The notes below the pieces were generated by a model, which saw only the letters and a program-made list of their open reading frames with translations, did no database searches and was not told the origin of the DNA. Shown here piece after piece: positions 1 through 10,800 of a stretch of 64,000 bases of DNA; position 1 is the first letter of the stretch; every line of letters starts with the position of its first letter. Source of the stretch: Silurus meridionalis (Eukaryota; Chordata; Actinopteri; Siluriformes; Siluridae); NCBI RefSeq assembly GCF_014805685.1, contig NC_060892.1, positions 4,280,990 to 4,344,989 on the forward strand, in the 5' to 3' direction. The translations under genes and the position numbers were made by a program.

Positions 1-445
1 GCTATGGTATTGTATGAGGAAGTCAGGTGTGTCAGAGAAGTATGTGAGGGTGATGCAGGACATGTATGCAGTGAAGTGTGCAGTAGGAACGACAGACTGG
101 TTCAAGGTGGAGGTTGGACTGCATCAAGGATCGGCTCTGAGTCCTTTCCTGTTTGCAGTGGTAATGGACAGGTTGATGGATGAGGTCAGACAGGAGTCTC
201 CATGGATATGATGTTTGCAGATGGTATTGTTATTTGTGGTGAGAGTAGTGAGCAGGTTGAGAAGAGCCTGTAGAGCTAGAGGGCAGTAGGAGTAAGACAG
301 TGTACATGTGTGTGAATGAGAGGGAGGGCTGTGGTTGCAGGGAGAAGAGGTGGAGAAGGTGGAGGAGTTCAGGTACCTGGGGTCAACAGTGCAAAGTAAT
401 GGAGAGTGTGTTAGAGACATGAAGAAAAGTGTGCAGGCAAAAATT
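1..445 (+). mobile_element. RTE-type LINE fragment (reverse transcriptase, truncated at both ends)
   Basis: The DNA matches, with small differences, the reverse transcriptase part of the longer RTE copy at 14.4-17.5 kb (its bases from about 16,530). The translation runs from the finger/palm region ([17 protein letters not shown]) into the palm and on toward the thumb (tyrosine-rich YMCVNER). The catalytic FADD box at about 213-224 reads FADG, so the second metal-binding aspartate is lost, and a one-base deletion just before it breaks the frame. The fragment begins outside the window and stops near 445, where similarity to the other copy ends. It is a dead LINE copy. The RTE assignment rests on family knowledge of the RT sequence and on the GAA-repeat tail of sister copies. 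Confidence 0.88.
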
Positions 446-640
446 TGTCCAGATGATCTCGATCTTAGATCTCACTGACTTTAGCAAAGGAGATGAAGTA
501 GAGACAAGAGATTGAAACATGTTTTTTGCAATACAAAACAAAAAGTGAGTCTGTATCTCCAAATGGCTTTGTCATACTGACACCAACCAGGGTAGGTTGG
601 TGAGTAATAAGCTAATTTTGCATACATTTCTGCTTTTGAA
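446..640. other. Unassigned AT-rich spacer
   Basis: No coding, RNA or repeat-family signal was recognised between the RTE fragment and the SINE-like remnant. Confidence 0.5.
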
Positions 641-649
641 ATCAAATCT

Positions 650-925
650 TAATGACAGTATTTCAATGGTAAAGGCATTGGTCTAATGATCATAAATTCA
701 AATCCTGGAACCATCAATCTGCAAATGTTGAGTTCTTGGCTGAGGCTGCTTTATCTCGTTAGAGAAAAGGGTCAACTGAATGAGGTCAGTGTAAATGTTG
801 TCGGATATAATTTGCCCCTGGCGTGAATAAGTGTGGACGCTGGCATCTTAAACAGGGTGTACTCAAATATCGCTTCCCACCCTGAGATCCTGGGACAAAG
901 TCCATCGTCATCCTGACCAGGAAAC
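650..925 (+). repeat. Decayed tRNA-type SINE remnant
   Basis: Bases 668-715 resemble the head of fish tRNA-derived SINEs: a B-box-like aattcaaatcctgg follows an A-box-like region at the expected distance. Bases 810-925 resemble the GACCAGGA-rich body of such repeats (ccctgagatcctggga, then catcctgaccagga). The copy is old and both boundaries are approximate. It could be two separate SINE fragments side by side. Confidence 0.38.
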
Positions 926-929
926 ATCC

Positions 930-2130
930 ATTTACTAAGGTGGATGTATTTATCCCTTATTACCTTTGCATATAGAATTCAGACACAGCAGGGGAAATCT
1001 GTGCATGTAAACAAAACTGGGATGACTAGGATCACTAATAAAGACGTTTTCTGAGCGCAATGTAATGTACTCTGTGGAGGTGTATTTGTGTGTGTGTGTG
1101 TGGGAAAAAGAGAGAAAAAGAAATCTCCAGAGAAGTGTCCAAAATGGCATACAGATCAGCAAGGTTCATTGATCGGGCCTCACTGGTGATAATGAGTTTG
1201 GTGTTCCGTCTTGCGATTTCCACCCAGGACCTGATCACACTCGTCCTTTCGCCGTTCTCACGGTCCAGCTCACTGCCAGCCTCTAATTAATCTAGAACAA
1301 CGCCATCGATTTCTCATTCGCTACAATTGCCAGGTGCTCTTTGAGACGTCCGTTGCAGGATCGACAACTCTTTCCTCTTCTCATCCTCTCTTCCTCCTCC
1401 CCTGGGCTTGGCATTACTTAGGGCAACGGAACAGCGCTCGACTTGAGTGTTTTTTGCTAAATGTCATTTTTTAAAAGCAGGCGCTGAGGCAAAAAGGACT
1501 AATAATGATGTGGAAGTGCAATCTACAGGTTTTTTTTAGTCTGCACCGAGATTGCTGTGCTGTCTAAGGAATTCCTTGGCTTCTTCTTTTAATACTTTAA
1601 ATAGCTTCCAGGAAGCTAATTCTGTTTTATTCTGTAACGTCAAGCAGCAGGCACACTGGGCTTTCTTTTCACTAAATTACCTACAGTCCTGGTGTGGGGT
1701 GATGTTAAATGGTACGTTAGTTATATGGATCATTTGAGTTTTCTGCTAATAGTGTGCAGTGTTTGTCCTCAGAGAAACTGCGGTCTGCCACCATGTTTTC
1801 ACTTGACTTGTTAAGGTTAAAAGTAATTATTTTATACCAAATTAATCTACTTACCCAAAAGGCTTAGAGTTTTTAAATAAATAAAGCTCTGGAAATTATT
1901 CTAGTTATTATTTCTATAGTAACTGCATATAAACCATTTATGTAAGGAGTCCCTAGTGTCAGTTCAGTGTCAGTCTATGACAAAAATACGACTGAGATAA
2001 ATCACTTTTTATAGCTGCTATGACATAAGTGATAATAGGGCATTGTCCAACATTAAACCTATCCCTGTCCAACAATGTCCACACATCTGATTTAGATTAA
2101 GTATAAAGTGAAATGAATCAGGCAATGTTT
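930..2130. other. Mostly unique DNA with a CpG-retaining block at 1,130-1,480
   Basis: No transposon family was recognised here. Bases 1,087-1,103 are a short TG run. Bases 1,130-1,480 have higher GC, retain CpGs (for example ttcgccgttctcacgg) and contain the homeodomain-like core ctaattaat; they look unlike the AT-rich flanks. Open frames here are short and lack family features, so I do not call a gene. From 1,480 to 2,130 the DNA is AT-rich with nothing recognised. Confidence 0.4.
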
Positions 2131-2133
2131 ATT

Positions 2134-2134
<1 letters not shown>

Positions 2135-2214
<80 letters not shown>

Positions 2215-2232
2215 ATCTATCTATCTATCTAT
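2135..2232. repeat. (TCTA)n microsatellite
   Basis: About 24 near-perfect TCTA units with one interruption (atcatcta) near 2,213. It is expected to be length-polymorphic. Confidence 0.97.
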
Positions 2233-2255
2233 TGTATACATGTATATATACATTC

Positions 2256-2845
2256 ATATTATGACATTATAACATTATGAATAGTAAAGTGAATAACATT
2301 GATTATCTCTTCATCATGGCACCTGTTAGGGGTGGGGTATATTAGACAGCAAGTGAACATTTTGTCCTAAAAAGATGATGTGTTAGAAGCTAGAAAAATG
2401 GGCAAGTGTAGGGCTCTGAGCGAGTTTGACGAGGGCCAAATTTTATTGTCTAGAGTCTGCAGACTGGGAACAACCCACAAGAGCTGCAGTTTTGGAGATG
2501 CTCTGAACCAGTCGTCTAGACTCTAGACGACTGGTTCAGAGCATCTCCAAAACTGCAGCTCTTGTGGGCTGTTCCTGGTCTGCAGTGGTCAGTATCTGTC
2601 AAAAGTGGTCCAAGGAAGGAACAGGGGTGAACCAGTGACAGGGTCATGGGCGGCCAAGGCTCATTGATGCACGTGGAGAGAGAAGGCTGGTCCCTGTTGT
2701 CCGATCCAGCAGGCAAGCGACTGTAGCTCAAACTGCTGAAGAAGTTAAAGCTATTAATGTTTGAAGGGTCACGACTGTTTTGGCAGCGAAAAGGGGTCCA
2801 ACACAATAATACACAGGTGGTCATAATGTAATGTCTGATTGGTGG
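2256..2845 (+). mobile_element. Deleted Tc1-like transposon containing a large palindrome
   Basis: The right end (cataatgtaatgtctgattggtg) and the degenerate left end (gacattataacattatga) are the inverted termini of a widespread fish Tc1-like element. Between them lies the start of the transposase region (ctgagcgagtttgacgagggcc, about 2,417) and the sense strand of its helix-turn-helix part (ctgcagctcttgtggg). The catalytic DDE region is missing; sequence jumps to the transposase 3' end (gttttggcagcgaaaagg, about 2,776). A tail-to-tail copy of about 64 bp makes a hairpin centred on base 2,521. This is a non-autonomous derivative. Confidence 0.8.
2457..2585. repeat. Near-perfect palindrome, 64-bp arms
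   Basis: Base 2,521 is the centre: base 2,520 pairs with 2,522 and so on outward to 2,457/2,585. Only about three mismatches were found (2,473/2,569, 2,466/2,576 and 2,465/2,577). The spacer is one base, so the arms can form a cruciform or hairpin. It lies wholly within the Tc1 remnant and consists of the N-terminal transposase coding segment in both orientations. Confidence 0.92.
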
Positions 2846-2859
2846 CCAAGTTATGCCTG

Positions 2860-2861
<2 letters not shown>

Positions 2862-2903
<42 letters not shown>
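2862..2903. repeat. (TG)n microsatellite
   Basis: About 20 uninterrupted TG units just outside the right end of the Tc1 remnant. Confidence 0.97.
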
Positions 2904-2905
<2 letters not shown>

Positions 2906-3885
2906 ATATGTATATACTGTATATGTGCATTAAAAACTTTATACTTTCTCTACTACTGTAAATGCACTTTCATACCTGTTCAGATCCTTCTAAGTATTTA
3001 TGTCTTTCCTGTTTGTTTCCTGTATGTAAGAACATGACAAGGGCTGTAGCCATCATTTTAAAGTCCAAAACCAGCACTAGCCAAGATAAAGCTATTAAAT
3101 AAAAACATCTAAAAGCAAAAAAATCCTTTAGTTGGCCAAGCTTTTATTTCAGGTTCATATTTGCAGGACCTAATTTTCACAGGTGGCTTCCTTTACTGAC
3201 TAACATTCATACATGTTTATCCATAAAGAAGACATGATGTGATAAATGGTTTAAAAATAATAAATAAATTGACAACGGCTTGCATTCGTGCTTCTTTTTT
3301 CAGTGACTGGAGTCAGCACAAACTGAAGATATCAGAATTCCTTTTCCGGAGCACAACCCCTCCTGGGCCTTCTATAAATCAATGTATAGTCCGAGCGTTG
3401 TTATGTCTCGTCCCCCATGACCCCGTATATCATAATCAGAGGACGCTGCTCTAAAATCAGCTCTATCCATAGGGACTGGGTTTATGCTGCACAACCTGGA
3501 GATGGAGACTCTATTTCAGGCACAAATTATTTCCTGCAGCCTCAGGCCATTGTGAGGGCATGACATTTTATTCTCATATTTGCCCCGTGGGTAAAAACAA
3601 GCAACAGACATTTGGTTTTCTCAGGGAATCTAGGACCAAAATCAGAAGGGCAGCAGTGAATTAGAAGGTAAAATTGTGTGCTAGAAGGTTGTCAGTTTAA
3701 ATCCCAGGCTGGATTGGACTGCCAGGGAACGGGGATTGAGGCTCTCGAGCAAGAATCTTGAAAACAAGGCATCTGTGATACAGGATTGTGTCCTTCCTTA
3801 TACTACGCTAGAAATAAAAAAGTATGTGTAGCTAGCAGAAAGGTTGTGCTGATAAAAGAGAATCAAAATGTATTCAATGTAATTC
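2904..3885. other. Unique-looking DNA, possibly conserved at 3,285-3,590
   Basis: No repeat family was recognised. The central part has balanced composition, some CpGs (gtccgagcgttgttatgtctcg) and short homeodomain- and TATA-like words, but no convincing exon. I see nothing definite in the remainder. Confidence 0.35.
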
Positions 3886-3889
3886 AAAG

Positions 3890-4264
3890 AGTTTTCTTTA
3901 TTTTCATGACTATGAAAATTGTAGAGTCACACCGAAGGTATCAAAACTATGAATTAACACATGTGGAATTATATACATAACAAAAAAGTGTGAAACAACT
4001 GAAAATGTCATATTGTAGGTTCTTCAATGTAGCCACCTTTTGCTTAGATTACTGCTTTGCACACTCTTGGCATTCTCTTGATGCCTACTTTGAAGAACCT
4101 ACAATATGACATATTTTCAGTTCACTTTTTTGTTATGTATATAATTCCACATGTGTTAATTCATAGTTTTGATGCCTTCAGTGTGAATCTACAATTTTCA
4201 TAGTCATGGAAATAAAGAAAACTGTTTGAATGAGAAGGTGTGTCCAAACTTTTGGTCTGTACTG
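3890..4264. mobile_element. Palindromic Tc1-derived MITE
   Basis: Two long inverted arms, 3,890-4,032 and 4,085-4,223, surround a short loop. The right end adds the outer terminus gtgtccaaacttttggtc, the hallmark end of a common fish Tc1-like family; the matching outer left end has decayed. The loop (ccaccttttgcttagattac and following) is the subterminal part of the same family. The transposase is completely absent. The unit is a foldback element made of two head-to-head copies of one transposon end. Confidence 0.85.
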
Positions 4265-4281
4265 TATATATATATATATAT
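4265..4281. repeat. Short (TA)n run
   Basis: A TA run directly at the outer end of the palindromic Tc1 derivative, consistent with the TA target preference of that superfamily. Confidence 0.8.
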
Positions 4282-4284
4282 TTA

Positions 4285-4965
4285 TTCGCATGTTATCGCA
4301 TAGCCAAGAATATGATACACTAACCATACATTTGAAGCAGCTACTGATGCAATGCAATTTGATTAATCCCTATTATGATCGGATATCGATTTTATTCAAC
4401 ACAATGCGATTCAATTCAATATGATGCAGTGGAAAAAATATAATGCTCTGCAATTCAATATGGTACAGATAGTTCACTTTTATTTCTTTACTTTAGACAG
4501 ACAGCAAATCATCAATTTAATCAAGTGCCTTCTAACAGATGGCCCTTTCACAAGATTAAATAAGACTAAGATTAAGATTAAATAAAAACATTATAAACAA
4601 TTATTTTCCTGTTTTGTCTCAAGGAAGATGCAGATCTACCTCTGCCATGTTAATCTGTATTCTATGTGACTCTCAGGACACGCTTTGTTCTCTGTAGTTT
4701 TGTGAAAAGTCATACACGCTCGAGGAACAGTTAATTGAGGAGAAATCAATTTATCAAATATTGGTCACAGGTTATTGGTCAATTTGTAAATAATAAAAGT
4801 ATAGCACATCTACTAAAAATGATATGTAAATAAATTTTAATTTATAGATGATTTACATATTTATAAATATGTTCAAACCGATGCACACTTTTTCAAATTG
4901 ATGCATCAAATTGTTACATTTTATGCTAATGCACTGATGCAAATCGCTGAAGCTTACATCCTTGA
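4285..4965. mobile_element. Possible non-autonomous DNA transposon with GATGCA-rich ends
   Basis: Both ends are rich in variants of gatgcaatgc/gatgcatc: about 4,340-4,460 on the left and 4,875-4,945 on the right (ttgatgcatcaaattg). The pattern resembles fish MITEs whose ends carry ATCGATGCAT-like motifs, but I could not define clean inverted ends or a target duplication. The middle is AT-rich without coding features. Confidence 0.3.
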
Positions 4966-6073
4966 TATAATTTTTTGTTTTTTTTTATGTAAATAAAAAA
5001 AAAATACACACCATTTATGACCCTTCAAAGTGATTCATTGATTTAATAATCATCTGATTTAATAAGAAGGTTAAAAGGTTATTTAGCCTTTATAGAAGAA
5101 GTGTCTGGTGCCAGTGTTTTTGTCTCTGATATTCTTTAAATAATTCTGAATTGCTTTGAGTTGCAGCTAAACTCACCATTTGTTTTGAATGTGTCTCACA
5201 GCCTTTAATGTGCTACATAATGCTTCTCACTTGTGATGTAGATTTTCTATGGTAACACTTAATTTTTTTATGGTGCTCTGTGGTTGACACCAATTCATAG
5301 ACTTCTGACTGAAATATGGTTTAAACCACTAATCTGCCCCTGCTGTCCCCCTGAGCAAAGACCTGCTCAGGTGATTAAAAAATGTGATAAATATTAGTCA
5401 CTTTAAATAAGACTTCCTAATGCGATAAATGTTAAACGTGTGCGATTTTACACTCCCTAACAAATGGTCGAGATTCTAACAGTTCTTGAAAATGTAAAGT
5501 TTTCAATGTGTTCTTATACAGATTCCAGTATGAAAGTATTAAAAAAATGGGAAGTAGAACATTTACACCCTAAATGTAGTGTAAAAATCAAGACAGTCCT
5601 GTTTTATATTTGACATTGAGATACAGTAAATATATTTGTTCTTGTTCATTCATGAAGTCAGAATTTGCAATCCTGGAAATAATATAATATAGTAAAATAG
5701 CAGAACAAATATATTAAATAAAATCTAGCTCACATGCTGTGTTAGTGCAGTACTGAAGATATGCTCAGACCTCTATCAGGTCTTTGTATTTGATGCTGTG
5801 TACCTTAATCATTTTTCTCATTTTCTCAAAATGTGTTCTCTATAAACCCTTTCCTTGTCTATTTCTGAAAGCACCGTGAATCCAATCCAAAGTGTCTTTT
5901 ACTCTTCATCGAGTATTCTGACCTTTGAGCAAATACATAACAGCCTGTTCAATCCTCTGCTAAATTTTCCAGGCTTTCTGTCTGTCACTGTTGCATGGCA
6001 GTGATAAATAAAGTAAATCCTTAAGAATGCTGTTAGACAACTCAATTTGGGCCACAAAATATTCCACTTATAT
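4966..6073. other. AT-rich unassigned interval
   Basis: About 1.1 kb without a recognised family, RNA or credible exon. It is strongly AT-rich with short poly-A and poly-T runs. Confidence 0.45.
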
Positions 6074-7075
6074 CACAGCAACTTGCATTTGGCAGAAGCC
6101 CTTATCTAGAGTGACGTACATTTATCTCATTTATACAAACACTATTTCAAAGAATTTGGGACACTGAGTACATTTAAAATAAAAACAGAATGCAATGATT
6201 TGCAAATCTCATAAATCCATATTTGATTCACAATAAAGCAAAAAAGGGAAAAAAAAATTAAACTAAGAATATATGCCAGTCACTTTGAATTTGACGGCTG
6301 CAACACCTCTAAAAAGTTGGGACAGGAAAATATTTACAACTGTGAAGCTTCACGTCTTCTGCCTGTATACATCTGGGAATTGAGGAGACCCGTTGCAAAA
6401 TTTGTGGAAAGAATGTTGTTTTATATGTGTCTGATACCAGATTCTAGCTGCTCAACAGTTCTGAGTGTCCTTTGTTGTGTTTTTTGTTTTATTGATGCAC
6501 CAATATTGCATCCTCGTCCTTTGTGCACAGAGATTTTTCCAGATTCTTTGAAACTTTTGATGAGATTATGTGCTGTAAATTACGAGCTATTCATCTGCTT
6601 TACAATTTAATGTTGAGGAACATTATTCTGAAATTGTTCCACAATTTCTAGACACAGATTGATGACTCCACCTATCTTTACTTCTTAAAGAGAATCTGCC
6701 TTTCAGCACTATTTATACCCAATCATCTTACCAACTATTTCATTGTAAAAACACTTACTTTTTCCAGTCTTTTGTTCCCCTGTCCCAACTTTTTTGAGAT
6801 GTGTTACAGCCATTAAAGTCAAAATTACCTTTTTAAAAAATATATAAAATCATATATAAAATAATTCCCTAAGTTTAATATGTGTTTAAGATTTACAAAT
6901 CACTGCATTCTGTTTTTATTTACATTTTACACAGTGTCCCAACTTTTTTTAAATTGGGGTTGTACAACTGAGCAGCTATGAGGTTAAGGGCCTTGCTTAG
7001 GGGCCCAGAAGTAGCCACTGTCATGCCTGGGTTTTAAACTTACAAGCTTCAATTCCAAAATCGACTGCTTTTACC
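6074..7075 (-). mobile_element. tRNA-derived SINE, split by a DNA transposon
   Basis: The SINE is in two pieces, 6,074-6,135 and 6,963-7,075. On the minus strand the first piece carries the tail ctctagataagggcttctgcc and the second the head/body with gcaaggcccttaacctc and a B-box-like region at about 7,030. Joining the pieces at the TA target restores the sequence seen in the copies at 13.0 and 28.0 kb. The SINE therefore predates the 827-bp insertion. Confidence 0.75.
6136..6962. mobile_element. 827-bp TA-flanked non-autonomous DNA transposon
   Basis: The ends are inverted copies of each other for about 70 bp: left includes ttgggacactgag and acagaatgcaatgatttgc, right includes gcattctgtttttatt and cagtgtcccaac. 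A second inverted pair lies inside, at about 6,276-6,327 and 6,766-6,826 (aaagttgggacagg and its complement). TA flanks both ends (6,134-6,135 and 6,963-6,964), so the TA-targeting Tc1/mariner/pogo group is likely. The 97-codon open frame starting at 6,317 has no transposase motif. A second, truncated member lies at 9,911-10,001. Confidence 0.85.
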
Positions 7076-7179
7076 AATAATTTACCCCCAAAAAACAAAC
7101 AAAATGCTACATTATTTATAAATGTATAATAATATTAATGCTGGTGATTCTTTAAACTCCAGCTTTGCGTAAGAATATA

Positions 7180-7570
7180 TTAGTTGTAACCTCTGATTCC
7201 TGTTTATGAATGCTGAGATGCTTTTCTGCTCATTGTGGTTGTACATCATAGTTTTGGTTAATTTTATTACCAATTTGTTCATTCTTCTCTGATCTCTTTT
7301 ATAAACAGGCTATTTTTAACACCAGATTGAATATCAATAATTGTCTTTTTTGTGCTATTCAGTGTAAAAAAAAACTGCTATGAAGACAAAGATCACACTT
7401 TTTACCCCTTCTGTTGCTCAATCTAAACATTAATAGAAGCTCTTGAGCTAGACCGTATGATTTTATGCAGCACCACATGATCAGTTGATTGGATAATTGG
7501 AGAAGCTGCTGGTGTTAGCGGATGTAGAGTGCAGAACAGAACAAGTGCATTTTCAATGAGCAACACACGG
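7180..7570 (-). mobile_element. Tc1-like transposon fragment (family C), antisense
   Basis: Bases 7,205-7,240 (gctgagatgcttttctgctc) and 7,470-7,560 (accacatgatcagttgattgg) match the antisense of a common fish Tc1-like family known from its overall sequence. Other pieces are at 42.79 kb (sense), 45.6-45.9 kb and 53.77 kb. The middle is heavily decayed and no transposase frame survives. Confidence 0.6.
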
Positions 7571-7676
7571 TGAAGCTAATCACAATGGACATATGCTAAC
7601 ACTGATCAGGGAACAGTACATCCTTTATTTCCACACACATATACCATCAGCATAAGCACACGTAAAGTTATACTCA

Positions 7677-7678
<2 letters not shown>

Positions 7679-7729
<51 letters not shown>
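7679..7729. repeat. (GT)n microsatellite
   Basis: About 25 perfect GT units. The CVCVCV open frames across it are translation artefacts. Confidence 0.98.
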
Positions 7730-7731
<2 letters not shown>

Positions 7732-8084
7732 CTCTCTCTAGTGTTAGGGCTGAAGGACATATGTTGCCAGTGGGCTGTGCAAAACATCATACTATCAGGT
7801 CATATCACCTTTACACGATCACTAAGAGCACTGGACTACAGGAACACCACACATTCCCACCCCATAGCTTTACTACCCACAATGCACCAGTAATATTCTC
7901 ATTTATTTACCTTCAAACACTACCATTATTTCCACACGTGATTTCAGGATTTTTCTTCACATTTTAGACCCAGAGTTCAATCAGGTCCATGACTGACTGC
8001 TTGATTGACATGTATTCTTCTTTATTGTGAAAAAACCTTGGGACAAATGGATTAAAATTATTGTTATTATTATAATTATTATTA
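7730..8084. other. Unassigned interval ending in an ATT-rich run
   Basis: Nothing recognised. Bases 8,057-8,090 are an ATT/TTA-rich simple run immediately before the RTE copy. Confidence 0.4.
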
Positions 8085-9128
8085 TTATTTGATGAATGAG
8101 GAAAATAAAAGAGAGAGAAGGTTGGATGGTGTGGAGATGGTGAAGCAGGAAGTGGATAGGATTAGTAAGGAGGAAGTGAGAGCAGCGATTAAGAGGATGA
8201 AGAGTGGAAAGTCAGTTGGACCAGATGACATACCTGTAGAAGCATGGAGATGTTTAGTAGAGATGGCAGTGGAGTTTTTAACCAGGTTGTTGGAAGGTGA
8301 GAGGATGCCTGAGGAATGGAGAAGGAGTGTGCTGGTACTGATCTTTAAGAATAAGGGAGATGTGCAGACCTGCAGTAACTAAAGGGAATTAAGTTGATCA
8401 GTCACACCGTGAAGTTACGGGAAAGAGTAGTGGAAGCCAGGCTGAGAGAAGAAGTGACCATCTGTGAGCAGAAGTATGGTTTCATGCCAAGGAAGAACTA
8501 CAGATGCGTTATTTGCTTTGAGGATGTTGATGGAGAAGTATAGAGAAGGTCAGAAGGAGTTGCATTGTGTGTTTGTGGATTTAGAGAAAGTGTATGACAG
8601 GGTGGAGAGAGGAGCTGTGGTATTGTATGAGGAAGTCTGGTGTGTCAGAGAAGTATGTGAGGGTGGTGCAGGACATGCATGAGGACAGTGTGACAGCAGT
8701 GAAGTGTGCAGTAGGAACGACAATCTGGTTCAAGGTGCAGGTTGGACTGCATCAAGGATCGGCTCTTATGTTGTATGGTTTAGAGACATTGAATAAAAGA
8801 CAGGAGGTGGAGCTGGAAGTAGCAGAGCTGAAGATTGTTGGGAGTAACGATGATGGACAGGATTAGAAAAGAGTTCATTAGAGGGACAGCGCATGTAGGA
8901 TGTTTTGGAGACAAGTTGAGGGAGGCGAGATTGAGATGGTTTGGACATGTGCAGAAGAGGGACATGGGGTATATCTGTAGGAGAATTCTGAGGATGGAGC
9001 CACCAGGAAGGAGGAAAAGAGGAAGACCAAGGAGGAGGTTTATGGATGTGATGAGGGAAGACATGCAGGTAGTTGGAAAAGGCAGATGTAGAGGGGGTAT
9101 GGAGACAGATAATCCACTGTGGTGGGGA
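8085..9128 (+). mobile_element. RTE-type LINE copy lacking its catalytic box
   Basis: The sequence starts in the linker before RT (ATGAATGAGGAAAATAAAAG) and parallels the 14.4-17.5 kb copy. The core VGPDDIPVEAWRCL and the palm start VFVDLEKVYD are readable. At 8,765 it jumps from the RT segment GLHQGSAL directly to the thumb/C-terminal segment MLYGLETL, removing about 450 bases that include the FADD catalytic box. Further small deletions shift the frame. The C-terminal part with RWFGHVQ and the basic RKRGRPRRRFMD stretch is intact. It ends at ccactgtggtgggga and an AAAT-type tail rather than GAA repeats. Confidence 0.9.
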
Positions 9129-9910
9129 GAAATAAATAAATAAATAAGCAAGTAAATCTGGTTGTCCCATACCCAACAGGTTCACTAAAAAGGTTTCACA
9201 TAACCAATGCGCTCCATAATACTGTATGTGACAATCCGTACCCAAAGCCAAATTCTGAATCTGCCTAAACACTGTTTCTGGTTACCTTCAGCAATCTTGC
9301 AATTTATTTCTTTTTTGAGAAACATGATTGAGTGCAGGAGAAATGGTCTTTGGGCACCTCGTTGCTTCCACTGAAACGGACAGTGATGGAAAAAAAATTC
9401 CTCTGATGCTCCTGTAATGAACAATAAACACAACGGGAACATTAATACACCCCTGACACAGACAATTTGCCGTCGGAGCCGAACATTCCAGGGAATAAAG
9501 AATCTCCCGGATCTATAGGTGCTGATGGATATGTGAACAGGCAGCTTCATCACTAACACCTCATGCTCCTTTAACCCACCTGTCTGGTTCGCTGAAGAGC
9601 AATATTATGTTCATGGGGCATCTTTTTTTTTGTTTTTGTTTTTTTATAACCAATTCCTATTATATTATGATGAAAACACAGTTTACATGAATGCACTAGT
9701 CCTAATAGACTATTATTTCTCTTGGAAAAAAACCCTTGTTCATTGGCCAATGCTCAACAAGAACTGACTAGAAATAAAAAACATGAATAAAGAAGGATGT
9801 TTTCTGTCAGGCGATTTTTGTTTCACATCTTTGGATGGAGACTCGATTGTCAGCTTGATGTAAGAGTGCAATTTTTATTTTTATATACATATATAAACAC
9901 ACACACAAAA
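9129..9910. other. Unassigned; moderately CpG-retaining at 9,180-9,600
   Basis: A short (AAAT)n run at 9,131-9,150 is followed by non-repetitive DNA. The 168- and 124-codon minus-strand frames here show no domain, no splice-site pattern I would trust and no homolog I recognise, so I do not call a gene. 9,610-9,645 is T-rich. Confidence 0.4.
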
Positions 9911-10001
9911 CACCAATCCCAAAAAAGTTGTGACACAGTTTAAAATGTAAATAAAAACAGACTAAAAATCTCATTTTATTCACAATAGAACATAGAAAAC
10001 A
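9911..10001. mobile_element. Truncated end of the 827-bp TA-transposon family
   Basis: caccaatcccaaaaaagttg, then gacacagtttaaaatgtaaa, then tcattttattcacaatag match the terminal sequence of the element at 6,136-6,962. Only one end is present; it is cut off directly by the RTE tail that follows. Confidence 0.75.
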
Positions 10002-10048
10002 CATCTTCTTCTTTCGGCTTCTCCCATTAGGGGTTGCCACAGCGGATC
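10002..10048 (-). mobile_element. RTE 3' end fragment
   Basis: Reading the minus strand: gatccgctgtggcaacccct, then aatgggagaagccgaaag, then aagaag. This is the extreme 3' end and GAA tail of the RTE family. The preceding RTE body is absent, so it is a 5'-truncated stub. Confidence 0.82.
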
Positions 10049-10489
10049 ATCCGTCTCTCGTTCCCTCATTCACACGCCCGCTGCCACTGTACTGTTTATA
10101 CATTATGGAATTGTTTTGCTTAATTATATACTGTGTTTGTACAGTATATTACCCCATACTGACCATGTCACGATATTTTTAATTTATGATGCGGTCTTTG
10201 TAACGCATCTTCATCATACGTATATACACACACTCCAAAACACACACTCCAAACCCACAAGCTGGTAATTTTCTAAACAAAATTTGGTTTACAAAAATTT
10301 GGAGATGCCCATTTTAGAGAATATATTTATAAAGCTTTTTTATATGATAGATGCTAATATTAAAAACCTCTGTTAATAGGTGTTTGGACATTGTTACACG
10401 ATTAGTAATGAATTCGCTTTTTTGGATCACCTCAGTGCCAGAACATAGAAAAGTTTGAAAACTTGATTTTGTAGCCTGTGAAACAGTTG
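10049..10489. other. AT-rich unassigned interval
   Basis: No repeat family or gene recognised. Confidence 0.4.
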
Positions 10490-10800
10490 TTGAGGAAGGA
10501 GGAAGCGTGGTGCATTGTGAGGTGAGATATCCGCTGTGTGGTAAAGGAGTCTTGATCTATTTGTGGCTTTGTTGGTGGGCAGCTACAGGAAGCCAGTGAA
10601 GGGAAAGAAGCAATAAGGTGGTGTAGGAGAACCAAGAAAGGTTCAAAACAAATCATGTGTCTACATCATTTACAAAGATCGAATTGCAGCAGTAAGTTGC
10701 AGTAGTCTAGTCTTAAGATGACAAAGGACTGAACAAGAACCTGAGTGGCCTGTGGGACGGAAATGAGATTGGATCGAGATGAAAAGAACGGTTAATTGTT
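10490..10800 (-). mobile_element. L2-type LINE fragment, C-terminal RT region
   Basis: The DNA parallels the LINE body at 57,546-57,870: gcgtggtgcattgtgaggtg, gctacaggaagccagtgaag and ttgcagtagtctagtcttaa each have a close counterpart there in the same order and spacing. In the sense direction it encodes a decayed form of the SRLDYCN...LPLxxRI region downstream of the RT palm. Stops and indels remove the frame. Confidence 0.75.

Noticed and set aside
9185..9559. A 124-codon minus-strand frame in a CpG-retaining region
   Set aside because: No motif or exon structure; the DNA could be conserved non-coding, so a gene call is not supported.
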